Positions 25,726-35,082 are shown, counted from the stretch's first letter. The stretch: 64,000 nt of DNA from Armatimonadia bacterium (GCA_039679385.1 JBDKVB010000143.1:1-64000); one strand, 5' to 3'. The notes: a model not told the origin generated them from the sequence alone. A program made the numbers and translations.

Positions 25726-26964
25726 ATGCTGAACCGAGTCGTCATCACCGGAATTGGCTGCATCTCCCCAGTGGGACACTCGCTGGCCGAGGTATGGTCT
25801 GCCGCCGTCGAGGGACGGACCGGCGTCAAGCAGATCGAGCTGTTTGACACGACCGAGTATGACGTCCATTTCGCCGCGGAGATCAGCAACTGGGACCCGA
25901 CGGCCTTCATGGACGGCAAGCTGGCCAAGCGCTGCGACCGCTTCGTGCAGTTCGCCATCGCAGCGGCCGACCAGGCTCTCGCCGACGCCCAGTTGGGCAT
26001 CGCTGAAGATAACGCTGACGACATCGGCGTCGTGATCGGCTCGGGCATCGGCGGCATGCACGTCTGGGAGGCCCAGCACGAGATCCTGCTCAACCGGGGT
26101 CCCAAGCGTGTGTCGCCCTTCCTGATCCCGATGCTGATCTCGGACATGGCCTCGGGGATGGTCTCCATCCACACCGGCGCTCGCGGGCCGAACTATGCCG
26201 TGGTTTCGGCCTGCGCCAGCTCCACCAACGCCATCGGTGACGGCTTCGAGCACATCCGTCGCGGCACCGCGAAGATGATGATCACCGGCGGCACCGAGGC
26301 GGCCATTACCCCGATCGGGCTGGCCGGCTTCTGCGCCGCCAAGGCACTCTCGACTCGCAACGACGATCCGGCGACGGCCTGCCGGCCCTTCGACAAGACC
26401 CGCGACGGCTTCGTCATGGGCGAGGGTTCCACGATCGTGGTCCTTGAGGAACTCAGCCACGCCGTGGGGCGCGGTGCGAGGATCTACGGCGAGATCGTGG
26501 GCTACGGCGCCAGTGGGGATGCGCACAACATGGTTGCGCCGGAGCCCTCGGGAACCTGCGCCGCCAGTGCGATGCGAGCCGCCCTCAAGCAAGCAGAGAT
26601 GACGCCCGACGAGATCGACTATGTCAACGCGCATGCGCCGGGGACTCCGGGCGGCGACGACATGGAAGCGCGGGCACTGGGGCTGCTGTACTCGGGCGAC
26701 TACTCGCCGATGGTGAACTCCACCAAGCCCATCCACGGTCACCAGCTTGGCTCCACCGGTGCGACCGAACTCGCACTGTCCCTGATGATGATCCGCGACG
26801 GCCTGGTGGCACGCACGCTCAACTGCAACGAGGTCGACGACGACATCCGCATCGACGTGGTGAGGGGTCAGAACCGCGAAGCTCGCGTCGACACGATCAT
26901 GACCAATTCCTTCGGCTTCGGTGGGCACAATGCTGTACTCATCGCCCGCCGCTACGAGGGCTGA
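25726..26964 (+). CDS. fabF: beta-ketoacyl-ACP synthase II
   Basis: 412 aa, normal FabF length. The active-site triad is intact: Cys163 (SACASS), His303 (NAHAPGTP) and His339 (IHGHQLGS), with Lys334. FabF elongates acyl chains with malonyl-ACP. The segment after His303 reads APGTP where ATSTP or GTSTP is usual, so one of the two threonines near the pantetheine arm is replaced. The C-terminal SFGFGGHNAVLI is standard. It overlaps no neighbour; rnc follows. Confidence 0.95.
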   Translation: MLNRVVITGIGCISPVGHSLAEVWSAAVEGRTGVKQIELFDTTEYDVHFAAEISNWDPTAFMDGKLAKRCDRFVQFAIAAADQALADAQLGIAEDNADDIGVVIGSGIGGMHVWEAQHEILLNRGPKRVSPFLIPMLISDMASGMVSIHTGARGPNYAVVSACASSTNAIGDGFEHIRRGTAKMMITGGTEAAITPIGLAGFCAAKALSTRNDDPATACRPFDKTRDGFVMGEGSTIVVLEELSHAVGRGARIYGEIVGYGASGDAHNMVAPEPSGTCAASAMRAALKQAEMTPDEIDYVNAHAPGTPGGDDMEARALGLLYSGDYSPMVNSTKPIHGHQLGSTGATELALSLMMIRDGLVARTLNCNEVDDDIRIDVVRGQNREARVDTIMTNSFGFGGHNAVLIARRYEG

Positions 26965-27001
26965 GAATCTGCCGGGCACGCCCGGCCTTAGCAGGCGCAC
27001 T

Positions 27002-27778
27002 GTGGAAGAACGCCGCAACAACGAGACAAACAACCATCTCACGCAGGCCGACCTGAGTGACAAGCACTGGGAAACGGTCGCGCAGGAAATCGGCTTACCT
27101 GAGGGCATGTCGACGGCACTGCTGCGCCAGGCCTTCACCCATGCTTCCTTCGCCCGCGAGGCGAACATGGGCGCTACGGCCTCCAACCAGCGATTGGAGT
27201 TCCTGGGCGACGCCGTACTCGACGTCATCCTCGTCGAGTACCTGTACCTGCGCCACCCGGACATCCCCGAAGGCCAACTGACCAAGATGAAGGCGACGGC
27301 CGCCCGGTCGCAGACCCTGGCGCGGATCGCCCGGCAGCTTCACCTGGGTACCTATCTGCTCCTGGGACGCGGCGAGCAGGAGACCGGTGGCCGCGAGAAG
27401 CCTTCTCTGCTGGCGGACTCCTTCGAGGCCCTGGTCGGCGCGATCTACCTGGCGACCGGCCTCGAAAGGACTCGCAGCTTCGTCCTCAGCCGCTTCGAGC
27501 AGGTGCTGGCCGAGATCGAGGCGCAGTCGACTATCTACGACCACAAGACGAGTCTGCAGGAGCTGCTCCAGGAGCACGCGAAGCAGACGCCCTCCTACGT
27601 CACGGTGCAGACCCTTGGGCCGCCACATGACCGGACCTTCGTCGTGCGGGTGCAGTTCCGGGGCATCAACATCGGTGAGGGTGAGGGCTCCAGCAAGCAG
27701 GCCGCCCAGCAGGCAGCCGCTCGACACGCCCTCGAAACCCAGGAGACGTGGCTCCCCGACGCGCTTGCGGAGAAGTAG
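27002..27778 (+). CDS. rnc: ribonuclease III
   Basis: 258 aa. Catalytic signature NQRLEFLGDAVLD (62-74) with Glu66 and Asp70, and the second acidic pair Asp139/Glu142 in DSFEALVGAIYL. A double-stranded RNA-binding domain follows (about 178-250; YVTVQTLGPPHDRTF, EGEGSSKQAAQQAAA). It processes rRNA and other duplex RNAs. rnc commonly follows acpP-fabF. The GTG at 27002 is the first good start after the fabF stop; the ORF extends further upstream inside fabF, which is unlikely to be translated. Confidence 0.95.
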   Translation: MEERRNNETNNHLTQADLSDKHWETVAQEIGLPEGMSTALLRQAFTHASFAREANMGATASNQRLEFLGDAVLDVILVEYLYLRHPDIPEGQLTKMKATAARSQTLARIARQLHLGTYLLLGRGEQETGGREKPSLLADSFEALVGAIYLATGLERTRSFVLSRFEQVLAEIEAQSTIYDHKTSLQELLQEHAKQTPSYVTVQTLGPPHDRTFVVRVQFRGINIGEGEGSSKQAAQQAAARHALETQETWLPDALAEK

Positions 27779-27781
27779 CCC

Positions 27782-28291
27782 CTAACACTTCCGCACCGCA
27801 TAGCGCAGAATCGTGCGGACCTCCCGCGCATCGGGTTTGGTCAGGTACTCCTCTTCGTGCGGGCCCGCGAGTTCGTAGCCCTTGGCTGCGATGAACTCGT
27901 GCAGGCGATCGACCGACGGCTTCTCCTCCGAGTAGGGACCGATGTGCAGGATCTGCGCCACCGTGCCATAGGTCCAGCGCTCCACCTTCAACTCCACCGT
28001 CTGGTCCTTCGAGGCGATCTCGGTAACGTCCTCGGGGATCGGCAGGCCCCAGATGCCCGTCCACTCGTCTCTGGCTACGGTGTGCGCGTCCGGCCACCGT
28101 GCGCGCAGCGGGCCGACCTTCATCTCGCGCCCCTGCTTCCTGAGAGTGAACTTCAGCCCAAAGACGCTCCCGAACAGGGCAGGCATCACCCGCTCCATCT
28201 GTGGGCCGGGCTCGCCGTGGGTGTACACGACGGCCATGGTCTGGTCCGGCATCTCCAGGATCTGCGGGTCCGTGCGCTTGACAGCCGGCAT
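27782..28291 (-). CDS. GyrI-like small-molecule-binding protein
   Basis: 169 aa. The pattern QTMAVVYTHGEPG..., an alternating alpha/beta core, WTYGTVAQILHIGPYSEE and a C-terminal HEEEYLTKPDAREVRTILRYAV fits the GyrI-like/SOUL-type ligand-binding domain (the effector domain of BmrR- and AraC-type regulators), here without a DNA-binding part. The glutamate in EEEYL is the usual ligand contact. Role unknown, perhaps binding amphipathic cations. ATG at 28291, with AAGGAG 11 bases upstream. It converges with rnc (3-base gap). Confidence 0.85.
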   Translation of the reverse strand: MPAVKRTDPQILEMPDQTMAVVYTHGEPGPQMERVMPALFGSVFGLKFTLRKQGREMKVGPLRARWPDAHTVARDEWTGIWGLPIPEDVTEIASKDQTVELKVERWTYGTVAQILHIGPYSEEKPSVDRLHEFIAAKGYELAGPHEEEYLTKPDAREVRTILRYAVRKC

Positions 28292-28449
28292 GAGGTCATC
28301 GACTCCTTGGCCAACGCAACCGGTGGAAGGACCACCGCCCTCGCAGCGCGAAGTCATCTACCCTATTCGGAAGCGTTGGTATGTACGAGTTCGCCGTCGC
28401 CGGGCCCGGTCCTGCCCCGCGTCCACCCCGTGTCACCGGAGGCACTCCG

Positions 28450-28905
28450 ATGAGTCGTCGCCCGATGAGAGTCCGCGCTGTGGCCGTCGTCATCTACGAC
28501 GACGAGACGCTTTTGGTGGAGTCCACGCACTCGCCTGGGTCCTGGGTGCCGCCGGGTGGACGCGTCGAGAGTCGCGAGGCCTTGCAGGAGGCGGCGGTGC
28601 GCGAAGTGGCCGAAGAGACCGGCGTGCAGGTAGAGACTGCGGGGATGATCGCCTATCGTGAGCTGTGGTGGGGTGAGGAGGACCTGCTGGAGTTCTACTT
28701 CGCCGCTCGACCCATCGGCGAATCGGCCGGCTGGGCCGGTTCAGGTCCCGAAGGGCGTCCTGCGAAGTGGGTGCGACTGGAGGACCTGGACAGCCTGCAG
28801 TGCTACCCGCTGGCGCTTCATGCTCTCTGCCGACTGGCCCAGGAAGCCCTCGAGGGCTCTGAACTCGTGGCCTGGCACATGGGTACCGAGGAGGTCCGGG
28901 AATGA
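28450..28905 (+). CDS. NUDIX hydrolase
   Basis: 151 aa. A complete Nudix box lies at residues 37-59: G, five residues, E, seven residues, then REVAEETGV. These enzymes hydrolyse nucleoside diphosphates linked to another group, using divalent metal. The substrate cannot be told. ATG 28450 follows GGAGG by 8 bases. It overlaps the next gene by four bases (ATGA), so the two are translationally coupled. Confidence 0.92.
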   Translation: MSRRPMRVRAVAVVIYDDETLLVESTHSPGSWVPPGGRVESREALQEAAVREVAEETGVQVETAGMIAYRELWWGEEDLLEFYFAARPIGESAGWAGSGPEGRPAKWVRLEDLDSLQCYPLALHALCRLAQEALEGSELVAWHMGTEEVRE

Positions 28906-31202
28906 GGCGATCTGTGCAGTGGGCCTGCCTGTCGGCGGTCCTGTTTCTGGCCGCAGTACAGCTTTGCGCAGCGCCCACTTCGGTGGCCTATCTGTGCAAG
29001 TACGGCGAGGCTCCGCGTCGGCTGCAGACTCTGCCCGTTCCGGCCACCTCCGAGCCCCTGGATACCCTCAAGAGCTGGGACCTGTTTGCCGTGGATAGCA
29101 TCGCCCGCGCCGTGCGAGGACAGGCACGGCTGACTGATGCCTTGCCCCTCTTTGAGACGCTGCTTCGCAACGGTCCCTACGCCGGCGCTTTCGCGGAGAA
29201 GTCGGCGACGATCGAGCCTTTCACCGCACTGCGTGCCCGCCGGTTCCTGGATGCCGCCGCTCGTCTGGCAGCGGGTCCGAATCCGGGCCTGGTGCGTGAG
29301 CTTCTAGCAGACGCCAAGCTGGTCGCGCTGCTTCGCCAGGACACCACGGGTTCCGCTCGCACCGCCGGGGACTACTTGCTGGCCCACGACCTGACCGGCG
29401 CTGATGCGTCTTCTGCGCGGGCGAGATTCCTTCCCTGGCTGCTGGGCACACAGGAGCAGGTGAGCGACCCCGAGCTTGCGGCACGCTGCCTGACCCAGGT
29501 GGATCAGGGCAACCTGGGCGGCGACGTCGCCCGACTTCTGGCCGACACCTACCTGTGGGACTTGCGCCTGTTCCTCCTGGCCTACCCGACCGACGAGGAG
29601 CTGGCGGCGGCCCTCAAGCTGCCGGACGACCAGCTCACTTCGACCTACACCCAGAAGGTCTCGGCAGCACACCTGCGCTACTTCCTCTTCGGCGGACGCG
29701 AGGTCAAGGCAGTTGCAGAGGCCTGGGACGGCTTCGAGGCCGACCGGTTCCTGAAGGAGCATCCCGACTTCGCCTGGGTTGCCCATGCCGCCGCTCTCGC
29801 CCATGAACTGCAGGCAGGGACGGTCCTGCGAGTGACCGGCGAGGACACGCTGCTTCTGGGCAAGTCCGGGGAAACGCTGCCAAGGACGTATCTTGTCGAG
29901 CCCGCGCAGGGCGCGACCTATGCGACCGCCTCCCTCGTCTGGCCCCGGTCGGTAGACAAGACCTACGACGGTGTGCGCTGCCTACAGGACACGACGCTCG
30001 TGCGCTATCTCTCCCCTCTCAGCGCGCAGGCCAAGGATAGCGGTCTCTCCTACCAACTGGCCTTCACCAAGGCCGGCACGCAGCGGCTGACCTTCGAGTA
30101 CCGGCTCTACGGGCTGGACCTCCAGACGGTCAGTCATCCGGTGGTCGTCCGCTATCCGGGCACCGAGGAGACCGATCCGACGGCAAGCAATCAGCGGTTC
30201 TCGCCACGATCGGTGGTGCTGGAGCTCACGACGCCGCCGGCTGGATTCGTGCCGGTTGCCAACGCCGGGCAGGTGCCCTCCGCTGGACAACCGCAGGTGA
30301 TCAACGGTGGCCGCAAGGTCTTCGAGTTCACGGACGGCCGGCACGCCATGGAGCACCTTGTGGTGTACGAGATTCGCGCAGCCTCCGAGGACCGCTTCCC
30401 TGAAGAGGTCACCTACTGCGACCCGAACCCTCGCGGCGACCAGGCAATCAGTCAGCGCGCCACTGAGGAGGCCGAGACGCAGGTCGCCAAGCCCCTGCAG
30501 GGCTACTTCGACCTCGTCCCCGGCCGCTACCGTGTGCTCGGACGCGACTGCTGGGTCGGTCGGAAGGGCTGCGGCCAGGACGGTCAGTGGTACTACGTGC
30601 TTTGCCGCGGGACCGAGACCTACTACAAGCGCAGCGAGCTGTACCCGTACCAAAAGTACTGGGATCCGCTCATCGGTGAGCAGTCGGTCTATGACACCTC
30701 GAAGATCAAGGACGACACCATCGCCTATACCGAGGCGGTGCTCCAGGCGCTGAGGGCAGTGGGTCCGGGCAAGGCCCCGACGACCGCCAGTGCCACGCCT
30801 GGGGAGAAGACCACAGCGTACCTTGGCGAAGCTCGTCAGATCCTCCAGGAGGACACCGACTTGGTGGCCCGTGCGAATCTGATCGTGGCGGCCTGGCAAC
30901 AGAAGCGCCTCGACAACGAGGCTGCTGCGAAGACCATGCAGGAGGACATTGCGGCCGCCTACGATGCTCTCTCGGCGCGAGCTGCGGCCCTGTCTGCGCC
31001 CGACCCGACACTGCAGAGGATTCAGGAGGGAGTGACGACGGCGCTGAGCGTGGGCGTTGCTGCCTCGGGGCTAATGCACCGTGGGATCCTCAGCGCTGAC
31101 CCGGACAAGGTGACGCGCGGCATCAGTCTGCTGCACAGCTTCGACGCCGACCGCCAGGCCCTACAAACGCGAGTGATGACCTTCGGGCTGGAGCTGAAGT
31201 AG
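28902..31202 (+). CDS. large secreted protein of unknown function
   Basis: 766 aa. A signal peptide ends near residue 24 (QLCAAPTS). The first half is alpha-helical and Leu/Ala-rich, suggesting repeat-like helices. The middle (about 300-560) is beta-rich, with YLVEPAQGATYATASLVWP and a segment ending FDLVPGRYRVLGRDCWVGRK that holds a pair of Cys residues. The C-terminal 150 residues are helical again. I recognise no family. It is coupled to the NUDIX gene by an ATGA overlap, which is odd for an exported protein and a cytosolic hydrolase. Confidence 0.75.
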   Translation: MRRSVQWACLSAVLFLAAVQLCAAPTSVAYLCKYGEAPRRLQTLPVPATSEPLDTLKSWDLFAVDSIARAVRGQARLTDALPLFETLLRNGPYAGAFAEKSATIEPFTALRARRFLDAAARLAAGPNPGLVRELLADAKLVALLRQDTTGSARTAGDYLLAHDLTGADASSARARFLPWLLGTQEQVSDPELAARCLTQVDQGNLGGDVARLLADTYLWDLRLFLLAYPTDEELAAALKLPDDQLTSTYTQKVSAAHLRYFLFGGREVKAVAEAWDGFEADRFLKEHPDFAWVAHAAALAHELQAGTVLRVTGEDTLLLGKSGETLPRTYLVEPAQGATYATASLVWPRSVDKTYDGVRCLQDTTLVRYLSPLSAQAKDSGLSYQLAFTKAGTQRLTFEYRLYGLDLQTVSHPVVVRYPGTEETDPTASNQRFSPRSVVLELTTPPAGFVPVANAGQVPSAGQPQVINGGRKVFEFTDGRHAMEHLVVYEIRAASEDRFPEEVTYCDPNPRGDQAISQRATEEAETQVAKPLQGYFDLVPGRYRVLGRDCWVGRKGCGQDGQWYYVLCRGTETYYKRSELYPYQKYWDPLIGEQSVYDTSKIKDDTIAYTEAVLQALRAVGPGKAPTTASATPGEKTTAYLGEARQILQEDTDLVARANLIVAAWQQKRLDNEAAAKTMQEDIAAAYDALSARAAALSAPDPTLQRIQEGVTTALSVGVAASGLMHRGILSADPDKVTRGISLLHSFDADRQALQTRVMTFGLELK

Positions 31203-31210
31203 CGTCGCGG

Positions 31211-31240
31211 AGGGCCAGGGCGTCCCAAGGTCCTGGCCCT
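31211..31240 (+). terminator. hairpin after the large secreted protein gene
   Basis: AGGGCCAGG (31211-31219) pairs with CCTGGCCCT (31232-31240), 8 bases past the stop codon. Without a strong T-run, so moderate confidence. Confidence 0.5.
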
Positions 31241-31486
31241 CGTCCCCGTCTTGCGGAAGGGCGAGTTGGCATCTGATGAAGTGCCGTCTCGTCTTCCAGA
31301 ACCAGGCAGGTCCCCGCGATCTCGTGGCGAAGAGACCGCGACGAGGTCCGTCGTCCTGAGCCGTCGACGCAGACCTCGCTGTCACGAGCCACATCGACAG
31401 TGGCCCTCACACCTTCCACCCACCGAACGAAGGGATCCCGGCAGACGGTCTACCCGCCCTGCCCATCTGACAAGGAGCGCACAGAC

Positions 31487-32770
31487 ATGAGCAAGCTGGC
31501 AATCTACGGAGGCCCCAGGACCCTGGACCCGGCGGAGATCAAGCCCTGGCCGCCAATCGATGAGACCGACGAGAAGCTGGTGCTGGACGCCCTGCACGCG
31601 GAGAAGCAGGCTCGTGGCGATCACGCCCTCGCCTTCGAGAAAGAGTTCGCGGAGTGGAACGGCAACCGGTATGCCCTCCTCACAAACAGCGGCACGGCAG
31701 CTCTGCACATGGGCCTCGTCGGCTGCGGCGTCGGCGCCGGCGACCATGTGCTGGTCACCGCCTACACCTGGAGCTCCAGTGCTACCTGCATCCTGCACCA
31801 CAACGCCATCCCCATCTTCGTCGACATCGACTTTGACACCATCAACATGGACGTCGACAAGATTGAGGCCGCGATCACTCCTCGCACCAAGGCGATCGTC
31901 GCAGTGAACCTGCACGGCCTGTGCCTGGACTATGACAAGCTCCTGGCCGTCGCCCGCAAGCACGGCCTCAAGGTCGTCGAGGACTGCTGCCAGGCACACG
32001 GCGCGCAGTTCCATGGCAAGAACTGCGGCACTTTCGGCGACTGCGCCGCCTTCAGTCTGAATCAGAACAAGTGCATGTGCAGCGGTGAGGGCGGCGTCTT
32101 CGTCACCGACGACGAGGAGGTCTACCAGAACGCCTCGCAGCTCTGGAGCTTCGGCGAGGTCCGTAAGCCCGAGGAGCGCCGGGACTACCATGCCTACGCC
32201 CTGGGCTGGATGTACCGCAACAACGAGCTGACGGCCGCCTTCGCTCGCGCCCAGTTGGCCAAGTACCCGCGTCACTTCGAGATGCTGCGGCGCAACGGTG
32301 CGGTGCTCAATGAGATCCTGCCGGGCACTCGTGCCCTCATCCTGCCCACTGAGCCCGAGGGCTTCGTGCACAACTGGTACAACTACAACCTGCGCGTCGA
32401 CTACCAGGCCGCCGGATGGACCGGCGATCGGCGCCGCTTCCGCGATGCCGTCAATGCCGCGCTCAATGCCGAGGGCGTACCCACCAGCATCTGGCAGCAG
32501 TTCATCCTGCCCGAGATGACGGTCTTCCAGGCCAAGAACGCCTACGGTGGCGGGTTCCCCTGGTCGATCCCCGGCGCCGATGAGGGCGTCAACTACGACC
32601 CGGCGCAGTTCCCGGTGGCGCAGCGTCACTGCGAGAGCTACATCGCCCTCGTCATGGCTCTGCGCGCGCCCAATGGCCCGGACATCGCCGAGAAGATCGG
32701 CCTCGGCATCCGCAAGGTCTTCGACAACATCGGCGAGATCGATCCCGATCGCATCCTCCCGCAACAGTAA
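31487..32770 (+). CDS. DegT/DnrJ/EryC1 family PLP aminotransferase
   Basis: 427 aa. Family motifs: TNSGTAALHMGL (67-78), the cofactor Asp166 in VVEDCCQAHGA and the Schiff-base Lys195 in SLNQNKCMCSGEGG. These enzymes make or use amino sugars or related keto compounds. AAGGAG precedes the ATG at 31487. The TIM-barrel epimerase-like gene begins two bases after its stop and a ceramidase-like gene follows, which implies a small catabolic or sugar-modifying operon. The amino donor and acceptor are not evident. Confidence 0.92.
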   Translation: MSKLAIYGGPRTLDPAEIKPWPPIDETDEKLVLDALHAEKQARGDHALAFEKEFAEWNGNRYALLTNSGTAALHMGLVGCGVGAGDHVLVTAYTWSSSATCILHHNAIPIFVDIDFDTINMDVDKIEAAITPRTKAIVAVNLHGLCLDYDKLLAVARKHGLKVVEDCCQAHGAQFHGKNCGTFGDCAAFSLNQNKCMCSGEGGVFVTDDEEVYQNASQLWSFGEVRKPEERRDYHAYALGWMYRNNELTAAFARAQLAKYPRHFEMLRRNGAVLNEILPGTRALILPTEPEGFVHNWYNYNLRVDYQAAGWTGDRRRFRDAVNAALNAEGVPTSIWQQFILPEMTVFQAKNAYGGGFPWSIPGADEGVNYDPAQFPVAQRHCESYIALVMALRAPNGPDIAEKIGLGIRKVFDNIGEIDPDRILPQQ

Positions 32771-32772
32771 GG

Positions 32773-33570
32773 GTGAGTCACTTGAAGCTGTGCATGATGA
32801 GCTACACCATGGCCCGTCAGGGCGTGGGCGTCGAGGATATCGTCCGCTGCGCCGAAGAGCTCAAGCTCGAGGGCATCGACTGGGTCAGCACCTATGATCG
32901 TGACCCGCACGAGCTGAAGAAGCTCAGTGACGCCGCCGGTCTGACGGTCGCCTGTCACACCTTCTTCCTGCCGGGCTTTGCCTCCGGGAGCGACTGGCGT
33001 GGTGCGGCTAAGCGAGGACTCGACAACGCCCGCGTCCTGGGCGCACCCGTGGTGATGATTCCGACAGGGACCGCCCCGGACCTGAGCCGCGACGAGTTCC
33101 GACGTCAGTGGACCGATGCCCTGGAGGAGATCGCACCCCTGGCCCGTGAGGCCGAGATCGCGTTGACGATCGAGAACTTCCCGGGTGCCGAGAGCGCCTT
33201 CGTCACCGCCGCCGACTTCTATGCCGCGAAGGAGCGCGTGCCCGACCTGAAGCTCACCTTCGACGACGGGAACGCCGCCAGTGGTGAAGACCCGGTCGCC
33301 TCCTTCGAGGCTTGTGCGAAGGACGTCGTCCACATCCACCTGAAGGACTGGATCGTGCGAACCGAGCCGACCGAAGGGTACCGCAAGATGCTCGATGGTC
33401 GGTACTTCAAGGCCGCTCTGATCGGCGAGGGCGACATCCCGACCGCTGCCTGCTGGGAGGCTTTCCGCCGGGCAGGCTATGCGGGCTTCATCAACATCGA
33501 GTATGAGAGCAACGAGATTCCGGCCGCCGAGGCCATGAAGAGCGCAGTCGATTTCCTCCGGAGCCTCTGA
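32773..33570 (+). CDS. sugar phosphate isomerase/epimerase-like TIM barrel
   Basis: 265 aa. The AP-endonuclease-2/xylose-isomerase-like fold is shown by LTIENFPG, LKLTFDDGNA, VVHIHLKDW and FINIEYESNE, whose Glu, Asp, His and Glu side chains form the usual metal site. Probably isomerises or epimerises a keto sugar. A GTG start follows the previous stop after 2 bases, so translation is coupled to the DegT gene. Confidence 0.9.
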   Translation: MSHLKLCMMSYTMARQGVGVEDIVRCAEELKLEGIDWVSTYDRDPHELKKLSDAAGLTVACHTFFLPGFASGSDWRGAAKRGLDNARVLGAPVVMIPTGTAPDLSRDEFRRQWTDALEEIAPLAREAEIALTIENFPGAESAFVTAADFYAAKERVPDLKLTFDDGNAASGEDPVASFEACAKDVVHIHLKDWIVRTEPTEGYRKMLDGRYFKAALIGEGDIPTAACWEAFRRAGYAGFINIEYESNEIPAAEAMKSAVDFLRSL

Positions 33571-33630
33571 TAGAGGGCTCCATGCTCTACACAGGAGGCG
33601 GCATCAGTCGCCAAAGGGAGAAGCTTGAAC

Positions 33631-35082
33631 ATGAGCGCCAGAGCGTCCTATGGATGGGCCAGTCGCGACATCACGCCGCATCGGCCAGTCTCCTTGCGCG
33701 GCCAGTTCAACCTCCGCATCGCCACCAAGATCATGGACCCGCTGACCCTCACCGTGCTCGCGGTCGAGGCCGACGGTGAGCAGGTGCTTCTCGCCTCGAT
33801 CGACAGTTGCGCCGTCGACCAGGAGATGCTCGAAGTGGCTCGCGAGAGGCTGCACGAGAAGCTCCCCGAGGTCGATCCCCGCAAGCTGATCACCGGGGCC
33901 ACTCACACCCACACGGCGCCCTTCGCAGGCGGCAAAGTCGGCCTACAGAAGGACGACGACTACACGAAGGACATCCGCGCCAAGTACCCGGACTACATGA
34001 CCGCTTCCGAGTACTGCAGCTTCCTGGCGGACGCCCTGGTCTCAGCGGCCTGCGAAGCCTGGCAGAATCGCAAGGTGGGCTACCTGGCCTGGGGATACAC
34101 GAACGCGGTAGTGGGCGAGAACCGGCGGGTCCGCTACTTCGACGACCGCGCGATGATGTACGGCAGCACGCACACCGACGACTTCTCCCACATCGAGGGG
34201 CACGTCGATCACGGCCTGCACCTGCTGCTCACCTACGATGCGGACCAGAAGCTCACCGGCGCAGTGGTGAACATCCCCTGCCCGTCGCAGTGCACCGAAG
34301 GCTCTCAGGACTCCATCTCCGCCGACTACTGGCACGACGTTCGCGAGGCTCTGCGAGCCATCTACGGCGCAGACCTCTTCGTCCTGCCACAGTGCTCGGC
34401 AGCCGGTGACCAGAGCCCGCATCGGCAGGTAGACACTCGTGCCGAGGAGCGCATGCTCCAGCTCAAGTACGGCGCGGGCCTCAGCCGACAGGATAACCGC
34501 GGCCTGCGCAAGGAAATCGCGCACCGCGTCGCCGTTGCCGTAGAGCATATCGAGCCGGTGATCCGCAAGGACCTGCGCGACAGCGTGGTCCTCAAGCACG
34601 AGTACCAGACGCTGAAGCTCGATCACTGGAAGGTGACCGACAAGGAGTACGAGACCTTGCAGGCGGAGAGCAAGGAGCTGCAGGCACGGCTGGAGGAGCT
34701 TGGCGACGGCGACCGTCTCAGCTCGGCCTACACTTCGGCTCACTCGCGGCTTGCCTGGTGCCAGCGCGCGGTGGACCGCTACGAGCATCCGTTGGAGAAC
34801 GTTCCCGTCGAGGTCAACGTGGTCCGGCTGGGCGATATCGCCATCGTCACGGCGCCCTTCGAGTACTACCTGGACTTCGGCGACCGGATCAAGGGCCGCT
34901 CCGAGGCAGTGCAGACCTTCGTGGTGCAGCTGGTCGGTGGCGGCAGCTATCTGCCGACCGAGCGTGCAGCCGCGGGTCTCAGCTACGGCGCCATTCCTGC
35001 GAGCTGCAAGGTCTCGCCGAAGGGTGGCCAGCAACTGGTCGAGGCAGCGGTCGCAACAGTCCGGAACATGTTTGCGGGCTAG
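33631..35082 (+). CDS. neutral-ceramidase-like (PF04734-type) hydrolase
   Basis: 483 aa. The N-terminal pattern (GWASRDITPHRPVSLRGQF), ATHTHTAPF (zinc-type His pair) and VLPQCSAAGDQSPH match the alkaline/neutral ceramidase N-terminal domain. Many bacterial homologues next to sugar genes are not true ceramidases, so the substrate is open. No signal peptide, unlike secreted ceramidases. ATG 33631 follows AAAGGGAG by about 10 bases; a TTG at 33625 is too close to it. Confidence 0.82.
   Translation: MSARASYGWASRDITPHRPVSLRGQFNLRIATKIMDPLTLTVLAVEADGEQVLLASIDSCAVDQEMLEVARERLHEKLPEVDPRKLITGATHTHTAPFAGGKVGLQKDDDYTKDIRAKYPDYMTASEYCSFLADALVSAACEAWQNRKVGYLAWGYTNAVVGENRRVRYFDDRAMMYGSTHTDDFSHIEGHVDHGLHLLLTYDADQKLTGAVVNIPCPSQCTEGSQDSISADYWHDVREALRAIYGADLFVLPQCSAAGDQSPHRQVDTRAEERMLQLKYGAGLSRQDNRGLRKEIAHRVAVAVEHIEPVIRKDLRDSVVLKHEYQTLKLDHWKVTDKEYETLQAESKELQARLEELGDGDRLSSAYTSAHSRLAWCQRAVDRYEHPLENVPVEVNVVRLGDIAIVTAPFEYYLDFGDRIKGRSEAVQTFVVQLVGGGSYLPTERAAAGLSYGAIPASCKVSPKGGQQLVEAAVATVRNMFAG

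Noticed and set aside
26971-26986. Terminator between fabF and rnc (GCCGGG/CCCGGC hairpin)
   Set aside because: Short stem with no T-run, in a gap of under 40 bases inside an apparent operon; termination is unlikely.
27782-28291. Toxin-antitoxin or gyrase-inhibitor module
   Set aside because: Only the ligand-binding GyrI-like fold is present, with no partner gene; the name of the fold does not imply gyrase inhibition.
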